This document shows, piece after piece, positions 10,997-23,689 of a stretch of 64,000 nucleotides of DNA. Source of the stretch: Dryococelus australis. Its lineage: Eukaryota; Arthropoda; Insecta; Phasmatodea; Phasmatidae. The stretch is from NCBI GenBank assembly GCA_029891345.1, contig CM056997.1, positions 213,133,212 to 213,197,211 of the forward strand, written 5' to 3'. The stretch's first letter is position 1. Each line of letters starts with the position of its first letter. A program made the translations under genes and the position numbers. The notes beneath the pieces are model-generated. The model searched no databases. It was not told the origin of the DNA and saw only the letters and a list, made by a program, of their open reading frames with translations.

Positions 10997-13494
10997 GTTG
11001 CCTAAGGCATACCATTTTTTACATTGTTTTATTAATTTGGACCAATCTTCAGTGTACTGCTCCAATATTGATATAGTACGAAGCAGCGTACATATATGCA
11101 TACGTATCTATATTAACATGTCTAATTAGCTGAAATAGCGACCCAGAAAAATTTTCTTGGTGTAAGACTGCAGTCTGTACGATATAGGAAACCAGTATCC
11201 AAAATCATGCCGCCAGTATCGTAAATCGTAACACTAAAAAACAGAAATAGTCTAATATTAAATGTTGTCCATGGAAACAGCTATAATGATGGTTTAAGTG
11301 TATACAAGTACATATTTCACCCCAAATAAAACAAACAGACAAACAATTTACACGCCAACACAAATAAAACGTTTCAGGCCTGATTTAACCCCTTCACAGG
11401 TTTCATGTACCCAGGTGCGACACTGTATATATTGCACCATATTTTATACGACATTTTCCTCACATATTGAACAAAACCAATCGTCTTGCACAAGTTATAT
11501 GGTTACATTGGATGCGAACGAAGTAGAAGGTGCATTGTTGTCTAGAGTTGTTCTTAAACGCTTGTTTGCACATGCAGAACGTCCCTTCCCTTTTGTAGAT
11601 TTATTATCTTCTTTGCTGGTCGTCTTCCTTCTTCTATCTTTTGCAGCTATCAAATCACGTTTGTACGGACTGATTGTCAGTACCACAGCACGCTGAGCTC
11701 CCCGCCTTGCTGGTGTTGACACATGTTTGGGGCATGCTGGAATCGGAGAAATAGCTTCAATAGAAACATTCAACTTCGAGATCATCTCCTGCTGATTAGG
11801 CCTATCATTAGGGCTAATTATTTCACTACCTGTTGGATCGCTGATGTTCTCTGTAGGCTTACAAGAAGGCATATCCGTCTCATTTACATCGGAGTGGCAT
11901 TCATTTTCTTCCATATTTGCAGCTGCTAAAAAGTCAGTTTCATTAAAAATATTACGATTTACTGGCCAGATTCCACAAGCACGAAATCCGTTAGTGACGT
12001 TCAGAATAGTTGCAGCCCTTGCATAGGCCTCTGCTACAAGTTGGGTAACCTGATACTGAGTAACACACAAACCGGGAATTGTTCGAAGCCATTTTTCAAC
12101 TGCCTGGGTGTAGTAAGTTTCTAATGGCTTGAAGAAGGGCCTGTCCAGAGGTTGTAGCCAATGAGTCGTTTGGGCAGGCAACTGCAACATTACGACGCCA
12201 TTGGCTCTTGCAAGTTCCAAAGCTTCTATATTCTTCGAATGTGTCGAATGGCCATATAAAATTAAGAGAACCTTGTTATCAATGCTTGTTTTGATGACAG
12301 TAATAAAATGTTGTAATCATTTTACAAAAAGATTACTGTTAATGTACCCTGTTTCCGATATGTCAACAATACCTCCAGGAGAGGCACCAACCTGCAGCTC
12401 ATGCACCATTCTCATGCGTTTGCAGATTATCATAGGTGGAAAATACATCCCCGACGCACTAGTACAACACACTATTGTTGTATTGACACCTCTTTCCCTA
12501 CTTACAATAGCTCCCACCTGACACTTTCCTTTCATAGCCAACACTTTCTGGCACCTTTTTTGTACAGTGCTGAAACACGTCACATCCACATTTAACACAC
12601 GAGCAGCATCAAATTTGTTTTCGTCTATAACTCTTTCTAGGATATCAAAAAAATCCTAACACATACTTCTTGTTGAACCCCTTTGCACGTGCCATGGAAG
12701 TGGACTCGTGCTCACATAGCGCTAATTCCTTTTGACGGGCTTTAGAGGGATAAAACCATTTCTTCCCTGCCATTTCTGTCAATCTGTTGAAGCTGTGTGG
12801 TATTTCATTGTGCTCTGCAATTTGGAATGCTAACTTCCTGACAGCAGTGATTGTTACCCCAAACAGAAGCTCTTCTAATCTTAAGATATGATCAACGAGT
12901 TGTTGCTCTACTTCGGGTGGAAGGGAGGTGGTACGGTCTATGGCTTTTACGGATTCGTTAGCTACAATATTCTTCCTGTCTAAGTGCCTTTTCAATGTTG
13001 GTTTTGGAATGTTGTATTGTCGACAGCATTCATTAAAACCCATCTCCCCGTTTCTATATGACAAAAGAGCCATTGCCATCTCCATTTCAGTCCAAGCTCC
13101 TTATTTCCTTTTCGTAATTCCGTAACACATACGGACATGTGTTTTAGTAATCTTACATTTACAGTGACTATTAAATACTTTCGCGCATGGTTAATATGGA
13201 ACTTGGCAAACGTAAGGCGTATTCAACTGAAACCCATTGTCCTCGGCTGTGTATGTACTAACATTAAGAAAAATGTTCCGTAAACAATGAACAGATTTAA
13301 TGCGGAACCTATACTGAAGTTTGTAATAAAATGAGATCACTGCATAAAATTATGCAAAAGGTTATTTAGATTGTCCAAAGTGTTTACACATACAGTCAGT
13401 AATAAATGGGTTTCATTGTAACTTGCCTCGTAGTAGTATCCTAAATTGTACCGCTACGATTTGCGAAACTACGACGTGGTACGACTTAGGCAAC
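10997..13494 (-). mobile_element. Pogo/Tigger-type DNA transposon
   Basis: A transposase pseudogene is bracketed by an inverted repeat: GTTGCCTAAGGCATACCA at 10997-11014 and its near-complement at 13477-13494 (16 of 18 match). The resulting length of about 2.5 kb is usual for autonomous Tigger-like elements. The right terminus could start at CAGTTGCC, resembling the CAG start of pogo-family TIRs. I could not confirm a TA target-site duplication at either end, so the exact borders are uncertain. Confidence 0.55.
11495..13130 (-). pseudogene. Tigger/jerky-like DDE transposase, broken
   Basis: Would move the element by cut-and-paste. From the N-terminus: a Psq-type helix-turn-helix (ECCRQYNIPKPTLKRHLD, about 13010-12960), a CENP-B-like second HTH region around 12870-12700, then a DDE_1 catalytic domain with VDVT (first Asp), ILYGHSTHSKN, and HWLQPLDRPFF (third Asp), and a low-complexity basic C-terminus. 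Length is 545 codons after one indel, right for the family. Breaks: in-frame TAA at 13101-13103 nine codons after the likely ATG (13128-13130); one extra base in the A7 run at 12647-12653; TGA at 12317-12319 where the family has Trp; and the second catalytic Asp replaced by Tyr (codon 12254-12256). The few lesions suggest fairly recent loss. Confidence 0.85.
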
Positions 13495-16039
13495 TGGTCA
13501 TCAAACAAAACAAACATATGAAACATAACCTAAGTTTTTTTTTGTCGTCAGATATAAATGAGTTAAAAATGCGAAGAACAAATGTCTTTACAATAATAAA
13601 TATATTTAAACAATAATTACTTACTTTTCAATTTCGTTCAGAAACTACATCCAGAAGTGCAAATAATCATAAACTTTAATAACATTGCTAAACGTGGTTC
13701 CATATTTTCGTTATTCTTTGGACTGGCCGGGAACTACAACAGGTTCATCTTGTAGCCACAAGAGCGCAGTGGTATTCACATTCGGTTACTTTCCTCTACA
13801 CGATTAGTACACATCACTGCTAGTACGCAAATGTATAAACTTATCAAATATGCACTGAGAATTCAGAAACAATCTTAATATCTGATACGCGGAGAGGTAC
13901 CTAAGACGCGTAGAAATTAAAACCACCTAACCACTTAAGAAGATTTGAGCTAATGTGTTTTGAAAGACAATTGTACATACATAAACTCTGTTCACTGAAA
14001 TCGTAATTCGCTGCACTGTAAAACTATTTCTGTAATTTTACAGTGAATGTTCTGAGAACTAGTCGCCAAGAACACTTTTGAAACACCGCAAGAGATTCAG
14101 AGCAAGTTTTACGAAACTGTAAAGTGTAATGTGTAGAACAAATGTCGAATTTGTTTTTAAGCAATTACCGTAGGCGTCAAGTTTATTACAAACGTGGAAT
14201 GAGTGAAGAGTGAGTAGTGAAGAAATACAGGCGTATTTTAAAAGCGATGTTTTGAGATTCGATGATGGTGAAAGGAGGTGTGTATGGAGTTGGGCCGGAA
14301 TGTAAGGGCGGTGTAAACGGGAGATTCCCAAGAAAACCCGCTGACCAGCGGCATCGTACGGCACGATTCCCACATGCGAGTATGCTTCATAAAACAATGT
14401 GTTACAACGTTACAATATTTAGTTGTATAGAATTGCAGGAAAATGTTTATCAACTAGTTTCCAAATAATTGCCTGTTAATGCTCCATACTTTCAAACAGA
14501 TAATAAAGGGATTAGTCTTTCTGTAAGGCACAAACGAGCATTTTATAATAGAGTGAGAGAATCCAGCACTACTGCAAAAAAGGGCATACAGAAAGCCAGC
14601 ATATTGATAGGTATGCAGCAAAATCAACTTTCTATTGATATGCCTTACTTCACATCGGGTCACGAACCAACATAGAAGCGGTGGAACCTACAAAGAGTTT
14701 CCAAGTGTCTTCTACGGTTGTTATTATACAGTAAGAGCCTTTAAGATATAGTTACACTGTGAATATCCGGTATGAGGGGATAACGTTGAGCGAGACATTT
14801 AAAGGACAACTGGTGTGGTTGTATAAACCACAGAGTTGATAAAGGTAATGCTGGAAGCTATAGAAATGTTGGGAAGGGCCCTACAGGATTCTGTAGGAAG
14901 TCAATGATGCGGTCATGCAGATTTGTCGACACAGCTCTCGGGATAAGCAGAAGGTTGTTCGAATTGACCGAATAGCACAATACGAAGGTCCAGATGTTGC
15001 AGAGTCGGTTCTGGATGGACAAACTAGAAGAGAAGGTAGTGTTACGTTTTGCTACCTTGCATCACTTCCCTTGCTCCCGTTTCATTGGAGCGAGTAAACA
15101 GTGTTCCAATGTCAGAGAAGTAACGTAACTAGTGGGCGGCGATTTATAAATTGCAAGCTGTCCCGTGATGCCGCGTTTATCCTATCAAGTTTCGCGCGCT
15201 CCTGACCTTCAACGAAGTTAATATCTCTTGTTATCTACGAAAGAATGTTCTGCTCATCGCTCTATCCTCTCTGACCTTGACTCGGGGAGCGAGGAATCTT
15301 CCAGATCAGGCGAGCGAGACTAATTAAGCTGCGACAGGCCTCCGAGCCGAGAGATATATATGCAAAATAACTCTTACTTTTTTTTTTCCTCGGCGGAATT
15401 TCAGTATTGGTGTGTACATTGTAGTGAAACTCCTTTATCCTTTTGGCTTATTTTACTCTTATTTTGCCGTCAGGTGGTGAACTTAATCCTCCATGCAGCT
15501 TGATTGATCGCTGGAAAGCAGTAGGGCAGGCAGGCCGGCTGAGCATTGCTAGGGAAAATCTTGCAGCATCCCTCTCTTTTTTTCCCTTCTTCGTGACCTT
15601 CCTTCTACAAAATGTATTCCCGTCACGTCTTCAATAGTACATCGCTGTTTGGTTTGAAACTGATAACTCTGATGATGCAGACACAGCGACCCATAAATGG
15701 AGACATCGTTCGGCTCTGACGAACAAAACTTCTAGCACTTGTGTATGTGTTTGTGCGTGTGTGTGCAAATGCAGCTTTTGCGATTTGTCCACCGACTATA
15801 TGACATGACCCTGGATGAATGGACGCCAATAGCAAATCTGTGAGGAGCGAATCGCGTGTAACAAAGTTATAGTATAAACTTGCTTTTCACAGTACCAAGT
15901 AAACAAATAAAGGTAGTTCAAGTGTGCAGTGAAACAAAAGATACGTAGCCTAAAAGTCATAGAACTTGTGAATGGTCTATTTGCAGTATCGTGAATCTAT
16001 TAGTACAAACCATTTGAAAAATCAGACCATTTGTATTAC
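13495..16039. other. No recognised gene
   Basis: Mostly AT-rich. Short overlapping ORFs at 14059-14675 show no domain and both strands are open there, typical of chance. A GC-richer interval at about 15000-15350 has no recognised content. Confidence 0.5.
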
Positions 16040-16400
16040 GTCTTTGGTTGTTTTCTAAATATGTCATGTGTCAAAAGCGTTGTATGAGTCTGTTAATTGA
16101 ACTTTTATTTAAATTTTATATATTATTTATACTATTCCATTTCTAATTAATTTATATGAACAAAGCCAGAGAGAAAATACGTGTTTTGCGAATGCCTAGC
16201 AAGAAATAGTTCTGATTTAAAATATTACCAAACTGAGTGTGCACATATGCAAAGCGCTGTACCATTTGTGTAATTTTCCAGAGATTGTTAAGCTTTGTTT
16301 GCATGAGATGGAGCAATATTTTGAAAGTAACACTTTAGAAGGACTTCAGAAAAGTTGGAAGTAACCATGACAAACTATGGCGTCATACTCATGTAGCGAG
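16040..16400 (+). repeat. Diverged dispersed repeat, copy 1
   Basis: Colinear with 17439-17825. Shared landmarks in the same order: CTAAATATGTCA, TTTTTATTTA, TCTAATTAATTTA/TCTAATTAATGTA, TGCCTAGCAAGAAATAG versus ACCTAGCACGAAATAG, TTTGTTTGCATGA versus TTTGTTTACATGA, and AGTTGGAAGTA. The identity is low-moderate with many indels. No coding capacity. Class unknown. Confidence 0.6.
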
Positions 16401-16796
16401 GACGTCACCGACAAGTGATGGATCCTGTTCAACCACACAGTACTTCAGAATACACGATGTGAAACAACCGCTTCCTTCGCGAACTCCAGGTGCACACGTC
16501 AGCAAAATGGCGACACTGGTCGTCACGTGGGGACGCCGTTAGCCAACCAGCACCTGGCAACCTACTGGCTAGCCAGCAGCGCAGATAGAGGGGAACCTTT
16601 CGCAGCACGCAGTAGTCAGTTAGACGGGAGGCCCGTTCCCAGACCTTCGAGCAGCCAATCAAAGATTAGATACGTTGACATGAAAAAAAAAATTCGGCTA
16701 CGTCATTTCGCCTCCGTGTACCTACCGACTCTATGGCTCTGCGAAACCTATAGGCGCCTGCCTGTGAATACTTGATCCGTAGTTAGAGAATGGTTT

Positions 16797-16858
<62 letters not shown>
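16797..16858. repeat. (AT)n microsatellite
   Basis: About 30 perfect TA dinucleotides. A second short TA run is at 16951-16964 in otherwise AT-rich DNA. Confidence 0.95.
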
Positions 16859-16860
<2 letters not shown>

Positions 16861-16964
16861 CTTGGCTTCAAATGTTAATACCCTTTATCTGACCAACGTT
16901 TGATCCATGTAAAAACTGTCAATATTATAAAATTAATGTGTGTTTTTTTATATATATATATATA

Positions 16965-17438
16965 ATAAAAGGACAAATATGGTGTGAATGTAGAATGTAA
17001 ACATATACGGACATCAATGTTTAACGCACGTTCTTGATGGGCGGGAGATATACAATGCCGTGCAGAAGAGGAACATCGTTGCAGCTCATCTTGAACCCGT
17101 GGGCCTCGCCTCACTCGGGCAAGTTGGCAGGAACTACGGTCCCTCTGTGGCAGTTAGCGTGATTGGGTCGGCAGCGATAGTGGAGGTGATACGGCCATGT
17201 TCACGGCAGGTCCAAGTACTTATCAGGATTAGTCGTCGTCCTCCTCACTTGCACGCAACCATCAGCGCGCTCTGCTCACCTGTGCCGGTCAGCTGTTACC
17301 ATGTTTACGAGCAGCGAGTGTGAGCACGCAGTCCGCGCCACTACATCACGCGAGCTGCCTGCAGTCGTGATAAAGTTTATCATATATTTATGGTTTCTTC
17401 TCACTTTTTGAATCTAACCTTTGAAAAAACACCCCTTC
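16965..17438. other. GC-richer island, no recognised gene
   Basis: 17040-17350 is visibly richer in G and C than its surroundings. A plus-strand open frame of 87 codons (17060-17323) and a minus-strand frame overlap, neither with a recognisable domain. It lies between the two copies of the 16.0/17.4 kb repeat. Confidence 0.4.
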
Positions 17439-17825
17439 GATGACGTCTGGTGGTTATTTCCTAAATATGTCACGTATCAAAATTGTTTTATACTTCCTTT
17501 GGCACAAAAAAAAATTTTTTTGTTTAAACAGAATTTTTATTTATATTTTACCTATAAATTAGGGCCTACAATATTTGATATCTAATTAATGTAAATTAAA
17601 ATTTGTGGGTAAATAGGTGTTTTGGTAATACCTAGCACGAAATAGTTTTATGGTAAATATTATTACACTAGGTGAGCATGAATTTGGTGCCTTAACCCTT
17701 TAGTGTAGTTTTCTAGACTCGGTTAACCTTTGTTTACATGACGCGGAGGAATACCTTGCAGGAATAACTTAAGCAGGGCTTAAATAAGTTGGAAGTAGTT
17801 GTGAATGGACCATATTACGCACGTG
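17439..17825 (+). repeat. Diverged dispersed repeat, copy 2
   Basis: Same-orientation partner of 16040-16400, about 1.4 kb downstream. See that entry for the shared landmarks. Either an old tandem/segmental duplication that included the GC-richer segment's boundary, or two insertions of one repeat family. Confidence 0.6.
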
Positions 17826-18689
17826 TAAGGAACAAAACTATATTCGTTATGGGAAGATATCGGCCGCAGTGTGGCTGAAGATATCGCTTTTAAAGCGGCC
17901 TTACTAGTTGTGTTATAGTCTCATTATAAATAGTCGTTTCTATTCTATTTTATAAAACTATGAAACATTCCGATGTAATTTTTTCTTTACGACAGAAATG
18001 AAAGTCGATAACTTGTTTGAACTGATAACAAAATTTTATTCTTAAAAAGCAAATGTGGCCTTTGGAATGGGTGAGAGTCAGCAGAAATCGCCGTAAGTGG
18101 CCCGCCTCGTTTTGCGATATTTATTTCTCTGCAAGACAGTGTTTTAAACAGTAGTTACAATATTGTATCATTTCTGAACATTCCGTGTTATTAAAAACTA
18201 GTCACCGCTTAAGAATCCTGAGGAAGCAGAACACGCGCGAAGTTTCTTGTTTGCTTCACTTTTCTTCGCCGCCGCCGCGACACTCCCTTAACGGCCGGAC
18301 GTCACCTCGAAACGTTTAAAATTTCTGCTAGACATGGCCCTTAAGTTGGCGGTAAATTGAGAAAGAATTATTTTTTATTTGTGTGCGAAAGTTCGTGATT
18401 TGCTTGAATTGTGGTGAACGAGGTGTTTGCAAACTAAAATATCGAAATCCAATCGACAGCATCTCGGGGCTAATATAAAGAAGAAATTCTAGTAGCAAAA
18501 TGTTCCGAAACTTAATCTAGTATTTTTAAATTGATATTGTAGTTCGCAAAACAGCGGCGGGTTTCCGCAACCTCGGGTACTAGCGTGCATGGAAGTTGCA
18601 CACCACGCAGTCGAACGGAATTTGCACGCCCAGCGGAGAGCACCTACACGCGAGACACCATAATTACATAGGTTTGGCCGAGTCGGGCA

Positions 18690-18960
18690 TACTGTATTTT
18701 AAATGGGACAAAACTGGCACCTGGCACCAGGGCCAGAGCCGACCGTCCGACATGCTATGATGTCACCCGACCGTCATCTTGAATATGGATCACCTTGACC
18801 CATCAACTTGACCTTGTTCCTGTGCCTGTAACCTTGAATGACCTAGAGCCCAAAATATTCTAAAAATCCCAAGAATAGAAAAACTTACAAATAATTATAC
18901 AAATTTTATATACAAACTTTTAAAATTTTATAAAAATTTATTTAAACAACGACAATTTCG
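18690..18960 (+). repeat. Dispersed copy of the CCTTGACC-type module found in the 34-41 kb palindrome
   Basis: Shows the same grammar as modules at 34.2-35.9 kb: a GC-richer phrase with ACCGTCATCTTGAATATGG, then ACCTTGACC, ACTTGACCTTG, TGTAACCTTGAATGACCT, an AAAATATTCTAAAAATCCC phrase and an AT-rich tail. The closest module is at 35750-35880 (CATAACCTTGGAGATCT and AAAATATCCTAAAAA). Indicates the palindrome is built of a repeat family also present elsewhere. Confidence 0.55.
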
Positions 18961-21288
18961 AGATGTCCCTCCAACACTACCGTTAACTTTTTATTTGTTA
19001 TTTTATCGATTAATTACTAGCGTTCGCTAATTAGTCGGCAGGCCTCTGCCCCCTTTGTAACCGTATTACTTCTATTGACAATTTATTTCTAGTGTCGCCC
19101 ACTAGAGCGAACTGGTATGTTCTAATATTCCAGTATATCAGGTCGCGAGGCATCCGTGAGAAAAGCAATCTGTAGCCACCACTGACGGAAAAAATATATC
19201 TAATTTTTTTAGGAGACAAGGCCTCGAATAAGACACGTCGTTTCAGCGGTAGTAGCAATGGCTACAGGATGTGTGGATTGGTACCACATGCGGTATTCAC
19301 GAGTTGGCAGCTGTGAGTTGTACTTTGCTTTTCCTGCAGAAAACTCAGGCATGCGGCGGCTCGCTCACAGCTATGTACAGCACGCTGTCCGTCCAGCAGT
19401 GGCTTCATGATAGCTAACAAGATTGGAAATATTTCACATATGGAAAATAAATTCTACCATAAATATTTATTATGTCGATCACGAGTATATATAGAAAAGA
19501 AACAATTATGAAACAAAAAACATTTTTAAAAAATATTATGTTTAACTTCGTCACAAACAAATTCAATTTTGTAACAATCTACAGTGAAAAAAGAAAACCT
19601 CACACACAAATTGCCACATGAAAAAAAATAATAGCTTTAATTAGTAAATAATGTAGGTTCATTATGGTTGGCACAGGAAGGACCCTACCAGACGAGTTAA
19701 AATATCTTGAGTCCAACTCGCTAGCCACTAACTTATCATCGTTGCCCTGCCAGTGAGTAAATATATTTTTATGTGAAAATACATTTCATTCTAGTGTTAT
19801 CTTCTCTCAGCTTGAAATCATGAACGTACTTAAAGCAGATAACTGATTACTGGCATACCAACCCCTCACAAGACTGGCCTATAATGACCCATAATGACCC
19901 ATAAATTGTCCATAATGACCCATGAAACTCTCATAATGACCCCTAAAAGAAGATTTATAATGATGGAGCTGGCACAGCGGTGTATGGTGGGGTCTTGTGG
20001 TTGAGGACGAGGGGACGACCGTTATCTTGGATTCCACCATCTTGAATCTCGCCATCTTGGATTGTGTAGAGGATGATTTTATATGTTTTATTTACTAACG
20101 GTTTACGATTTAAATTTTATTTTATTTTAAAGTGGCAACTTTACCCCGCTCTCACTTCAGTGCTGTTTACAAGAATAAATATTAAAAATACAAATATGTT
20201 TGGCGATGAGCTTCCGTGAACTCATTTTTGTAAAAAAAAAAAAAAACTTACGATTTAGGAATGAAATAAATGTTAGCTGTTATCAAAAGGTTTTATCCCA
20301 TCCTATTACCGCATTTAATTAACGTGCCATTTTACGACTGAAAAATTAACTACTCATTGGTATATTTCGCGAATTCCCCTCTCTAGTACAATAAACGAAC
20401 TCCATTATTTAAGTAAATTTTACACATAACAAATCAGAAGATTATATATATAATGAAAATTGTAGCGTTGTTTGCAACACAGAGACAGTCCCGTACACAT
20501 GCGACATGCTATCAGTCCACAATCATGTATGTTCATCAAAATATTAGCATTGAGCTTGCCAACCTGAGTACATTATAACTTAACCTAAACCTGACTCGAA
20601 TAAATCTGTAAGTGAAACTCTTGCCATTGAATTCCGCCAATAATCTGCTGCCTATTGGAGAAGTGTATAGTACACACGTCACCTACACAGTAATAACTTC
20701 CGAGTCCAAACATATATGTATTATTTTGTCCCTATAACCTTTCAAGCTACATTCATTGGATTAAATTAATTTTTACGTTTACGTAAATACTTGTTTCGAT
20801 TGACAACACACTTCCTCTTACAAGATGCCCAAGGCAATGTTAGCTCTTTTGCATCGACATGCAGGCGCCCAGCTAAGATGACAACGAAAATTAAAAATAA
20901 CATTTCTTAACAATTGACGTTGTATGGCGAGTTAAATGTTTAAATGTATGACAACTGGAGCTGGTCTGGAGTGGAGGAGAGATCTGAGCGCCTCTTAATA
21001 TCGAGGTCTTGAGAGTCAAAACTTAATTTATTGTTTCTGCATGTATACTCACACAATGTACGTATAAGTAATAGCACATTTATAGGCCTAACATTCCCGC
21101 AATTTCACGTGGATGGCGCATGAATAAACTTATCAGTAAGTGTTAATTTTTCATGTGATGATAGAATACCAAATTAGAACAATTGAATATTTTAAGCAGG
21201 GTTTTCAAAAGTTCTCAGCCTTGAACAACAACATATAGAAAAAAGAATGCCACTAGAATAAATGAAAGCTATGTGAAGTAACGCATTA
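18961..21288. other. AT-rich, minor repeats only
   Basis: 19880-19946 has an irregular short tandem repeat of CATAATGACC (five partial units). 19990-20065 has the phrase GACGAGGGGACGACCG then CATCTTGGATT repeated three times with variation, resembling phrases inside the 34-41 kb palindrome. No gene recognised. Confidence 0.5.
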
Positions 21289-21573
21289 ATGCAGAATGTT
21301 GGGAAATTCACTGTTCAAACTTAAGATATATTTTCTTTGGGCTAACTACATACACAGCGTGTGTAACAATTTTGTGTCGTGCACCTATGCAACTTGTCAT
21401 ACATGCATAATCGCACCGCCTTGTCCTACAGGCGTTGTACGCCGCAACTTTCAGCAGAATTATTTTATACACCATTACGCTTCCAAATATGAGTGTATAA
21501 GGCTTTTGTGTTACTGATGGTCGAAAGAAGCTACGTTTGGAGATTGGGCATTAAGTTTCCCAACATTCTGCAT
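21289..21573. mobile_element. MITE with 18-bp perfect terminal inverted repeats
   Basis: ATGCAGAATGTTGGGAAA at 21289-21306 is exactly complemented by TTTCCCAACATTCTGCAT at 21556-21573. The 285-bp unit has no plausible transposase, so it is a non-autonomous DNA element. Flanks are ..CATTA and GTTTG.., so the target duplication is short or lost. I do not recognise the superfamily. Confidence 0.7.
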
Positions 21574-23689
21574 GTTTGTTCTCTATACAATCCTACACCG
21601 CTCGACGGATCTGGCCCACGTTCGGCATGTTTACACTACAGTACCTAACTTAAAGTACCGTGCATACCAAACCGGGTTCCACTTCTTTCCCCCTCCCCCC
21701 CGCAAATTTAGCCCGATGACCTCAAAATTACTAAAACTATTTCGTGTATCTATCATTGCCCTCTTATTCATTCAGAGACAGTGGTCCATAAAAAGGGACA
21801 CAAATATTGGAAAATTTGACATTGCGGAATTGTTTTTTCATTATTTCGTATTTTTGGTGAAAAATTCAGCAAAACTTGTTCACATTATGCGGTTGAGTAT
21901 TTGCGAAAGTGACAGCCTCGAGAAGGATTTAAGTTCATATCTAGATACCTTTCCTCAATATGCCATTATAGGTCCAAACAATTGTGATTATGATGCGGCC
22001 AAATGCGGACTGTAAGAGGTAAGCTCCAGGAGTTTTATGACTGTACTACATAAGTTGCAGCGTTTCCCTTGCAGTGTGTGGCACCACGATGTTGGCAAGA
22101 AGCGTTTTCCTACGCCGTTTCCTTAAGGGATAAGGTTGGTCGCCATCTTGGATTTATATATTCCTTACCATTATTTATTCTTGAGATTAATCTTACGTAG
22201 TATAACTACGTTAGGACGTAGAACGTTATTTAATTATATGCTAGAAACTATTATCGTTTGTCTTCCTGTACAACTGTCACTACTATAGTAATTCTCAGAA
22301 AACAATAAATAATTAGTTACAATTTATTCCACACAGTAAAGAAAATGAAGTTGATCCATTGGTATGGCGTTTATACAGTCCTTGAGTGGTATACTATGTC
22401 TTGTGAAAGCAGAAATTTCCATAATGAATGCTGAATAAAATTTAAGACTCAAAAACCGGTAACAAACTTGAAGATGCCATTCTGTTATCCTTAAGAGAAA
22501 GGAGACTAGTATCAAGTAGAGTGTGTATGTTAGTCCATCGGCTTACATTGAGTGTAATAATATACTACTGTTGCGTACCTTGTTTCATGGGAATGAACAT
22601 CGCTGACTTTGGAGCCGCCATCGCAGCTTCCTTGTGGCCAGGCGTGACCTAGAGGACTATAAGACTTTGTACTATCGATTCTCCTCAATAGTAGTTTTAA
22701 TATTGCATATTATCTCTACACGTTGGCAAGTTCAACGTTAGAAGTATGACAAAGGGGAAATTTCCGCCACTATGTAGGCGCTAATGTCGCCAATGTATCC
22801 TATTTTCTCTCTATTTAGTATGTTAAATATAGGAGTTTTATAATAATCATACATCAGATATGAAATAATTTAGTAAGGAAGTAAAATCTTTCTCTTTTAT
22901 TACTCACGTAACTTAAAATATTAATTAGAAATTATCCTTTGTAAGACTGCGCACCTATAGACGGAAATTTCCCCTATTCCATACTCTCCCATAAGAAATC
23001 TCGATTATTTCGTCTCCATTGTAGAATAAACCTTAGCCAAAGTAATCAGTAAAGCTACTACTGGAATTAAATGGAGTTCTTTTCACTGGCTTCGGCGAGC
23101 GAAACTTCAGACACTTGCTTGTATGAATGAGTGAACCATAGTCCTCCTTGTTCACTCTCACGCAGGAATTTTACTCAAAACAAACTCTAGTAATCGGTTT
23201 TGTACCCCATTTAATTAATAATACTTTCAGAAAACCAGTAGGGATGTGTTCACGTACGCTCATATATCAGTAAAGAAATTTTCATGGAATAAGTGTTTAT
23301 TCCATGAAAGGTAAGAAGAGTTGTCTACAGCTGCCGTTTTTTACTTTTATCCTATCAGGCTAGATATATTCACCTAAAGAAATGGTAAAAGTTTATAAAA
23401 ATGGCAAAAACGAGTTCCATTAAGGGAAATTCGCAAGAAGATGCTGGCTGTGAAACGAGAGTCGTTACGCTCTCTCCGTTTGTTCGGCGAGTTCTGTGAA
23501 AAACCAGTTCATGTTTTAACATTTCTGCTAGAGATTCGCTATTGGCGTTCTCTCGTCCTGGATTGTGTCGTATGGTTGGCGGAATAATTGGGAAAGCGTC
23601 TGTTCAGTTACAGTGGATTACACTACACTGAGGCATTTGTTTACATTTAATTTGATTGAATTGCTATTAGACTAAAAGGGAGTAAGCTT
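21574..23689. other. No supported gene
   Basis: The plus-strand frame 21572-22015 (147 codons) is the longest here. It begins inside the MITE terminus, has no recognised domain and I treat it as chance. A sequence TCGCCATCTTGGATT at about 22140 resembles the dispersed module phrase. No other feature. Confidence 0.4.

Noticed and set aside
21572..22015. 147-codon plus-strand ORF, one of the longer non-repetitive frames in the window
   Set aside because: Starts inside a MITE terminus, no recognised domain, no splice or homology support.
18300..23650. Possible repeat pair sharing TTTCTGCTAGA and TTGGCGG at 18.3 and 23.5 kb
   Set aside because: Only short scattered matches; flanks do not align.
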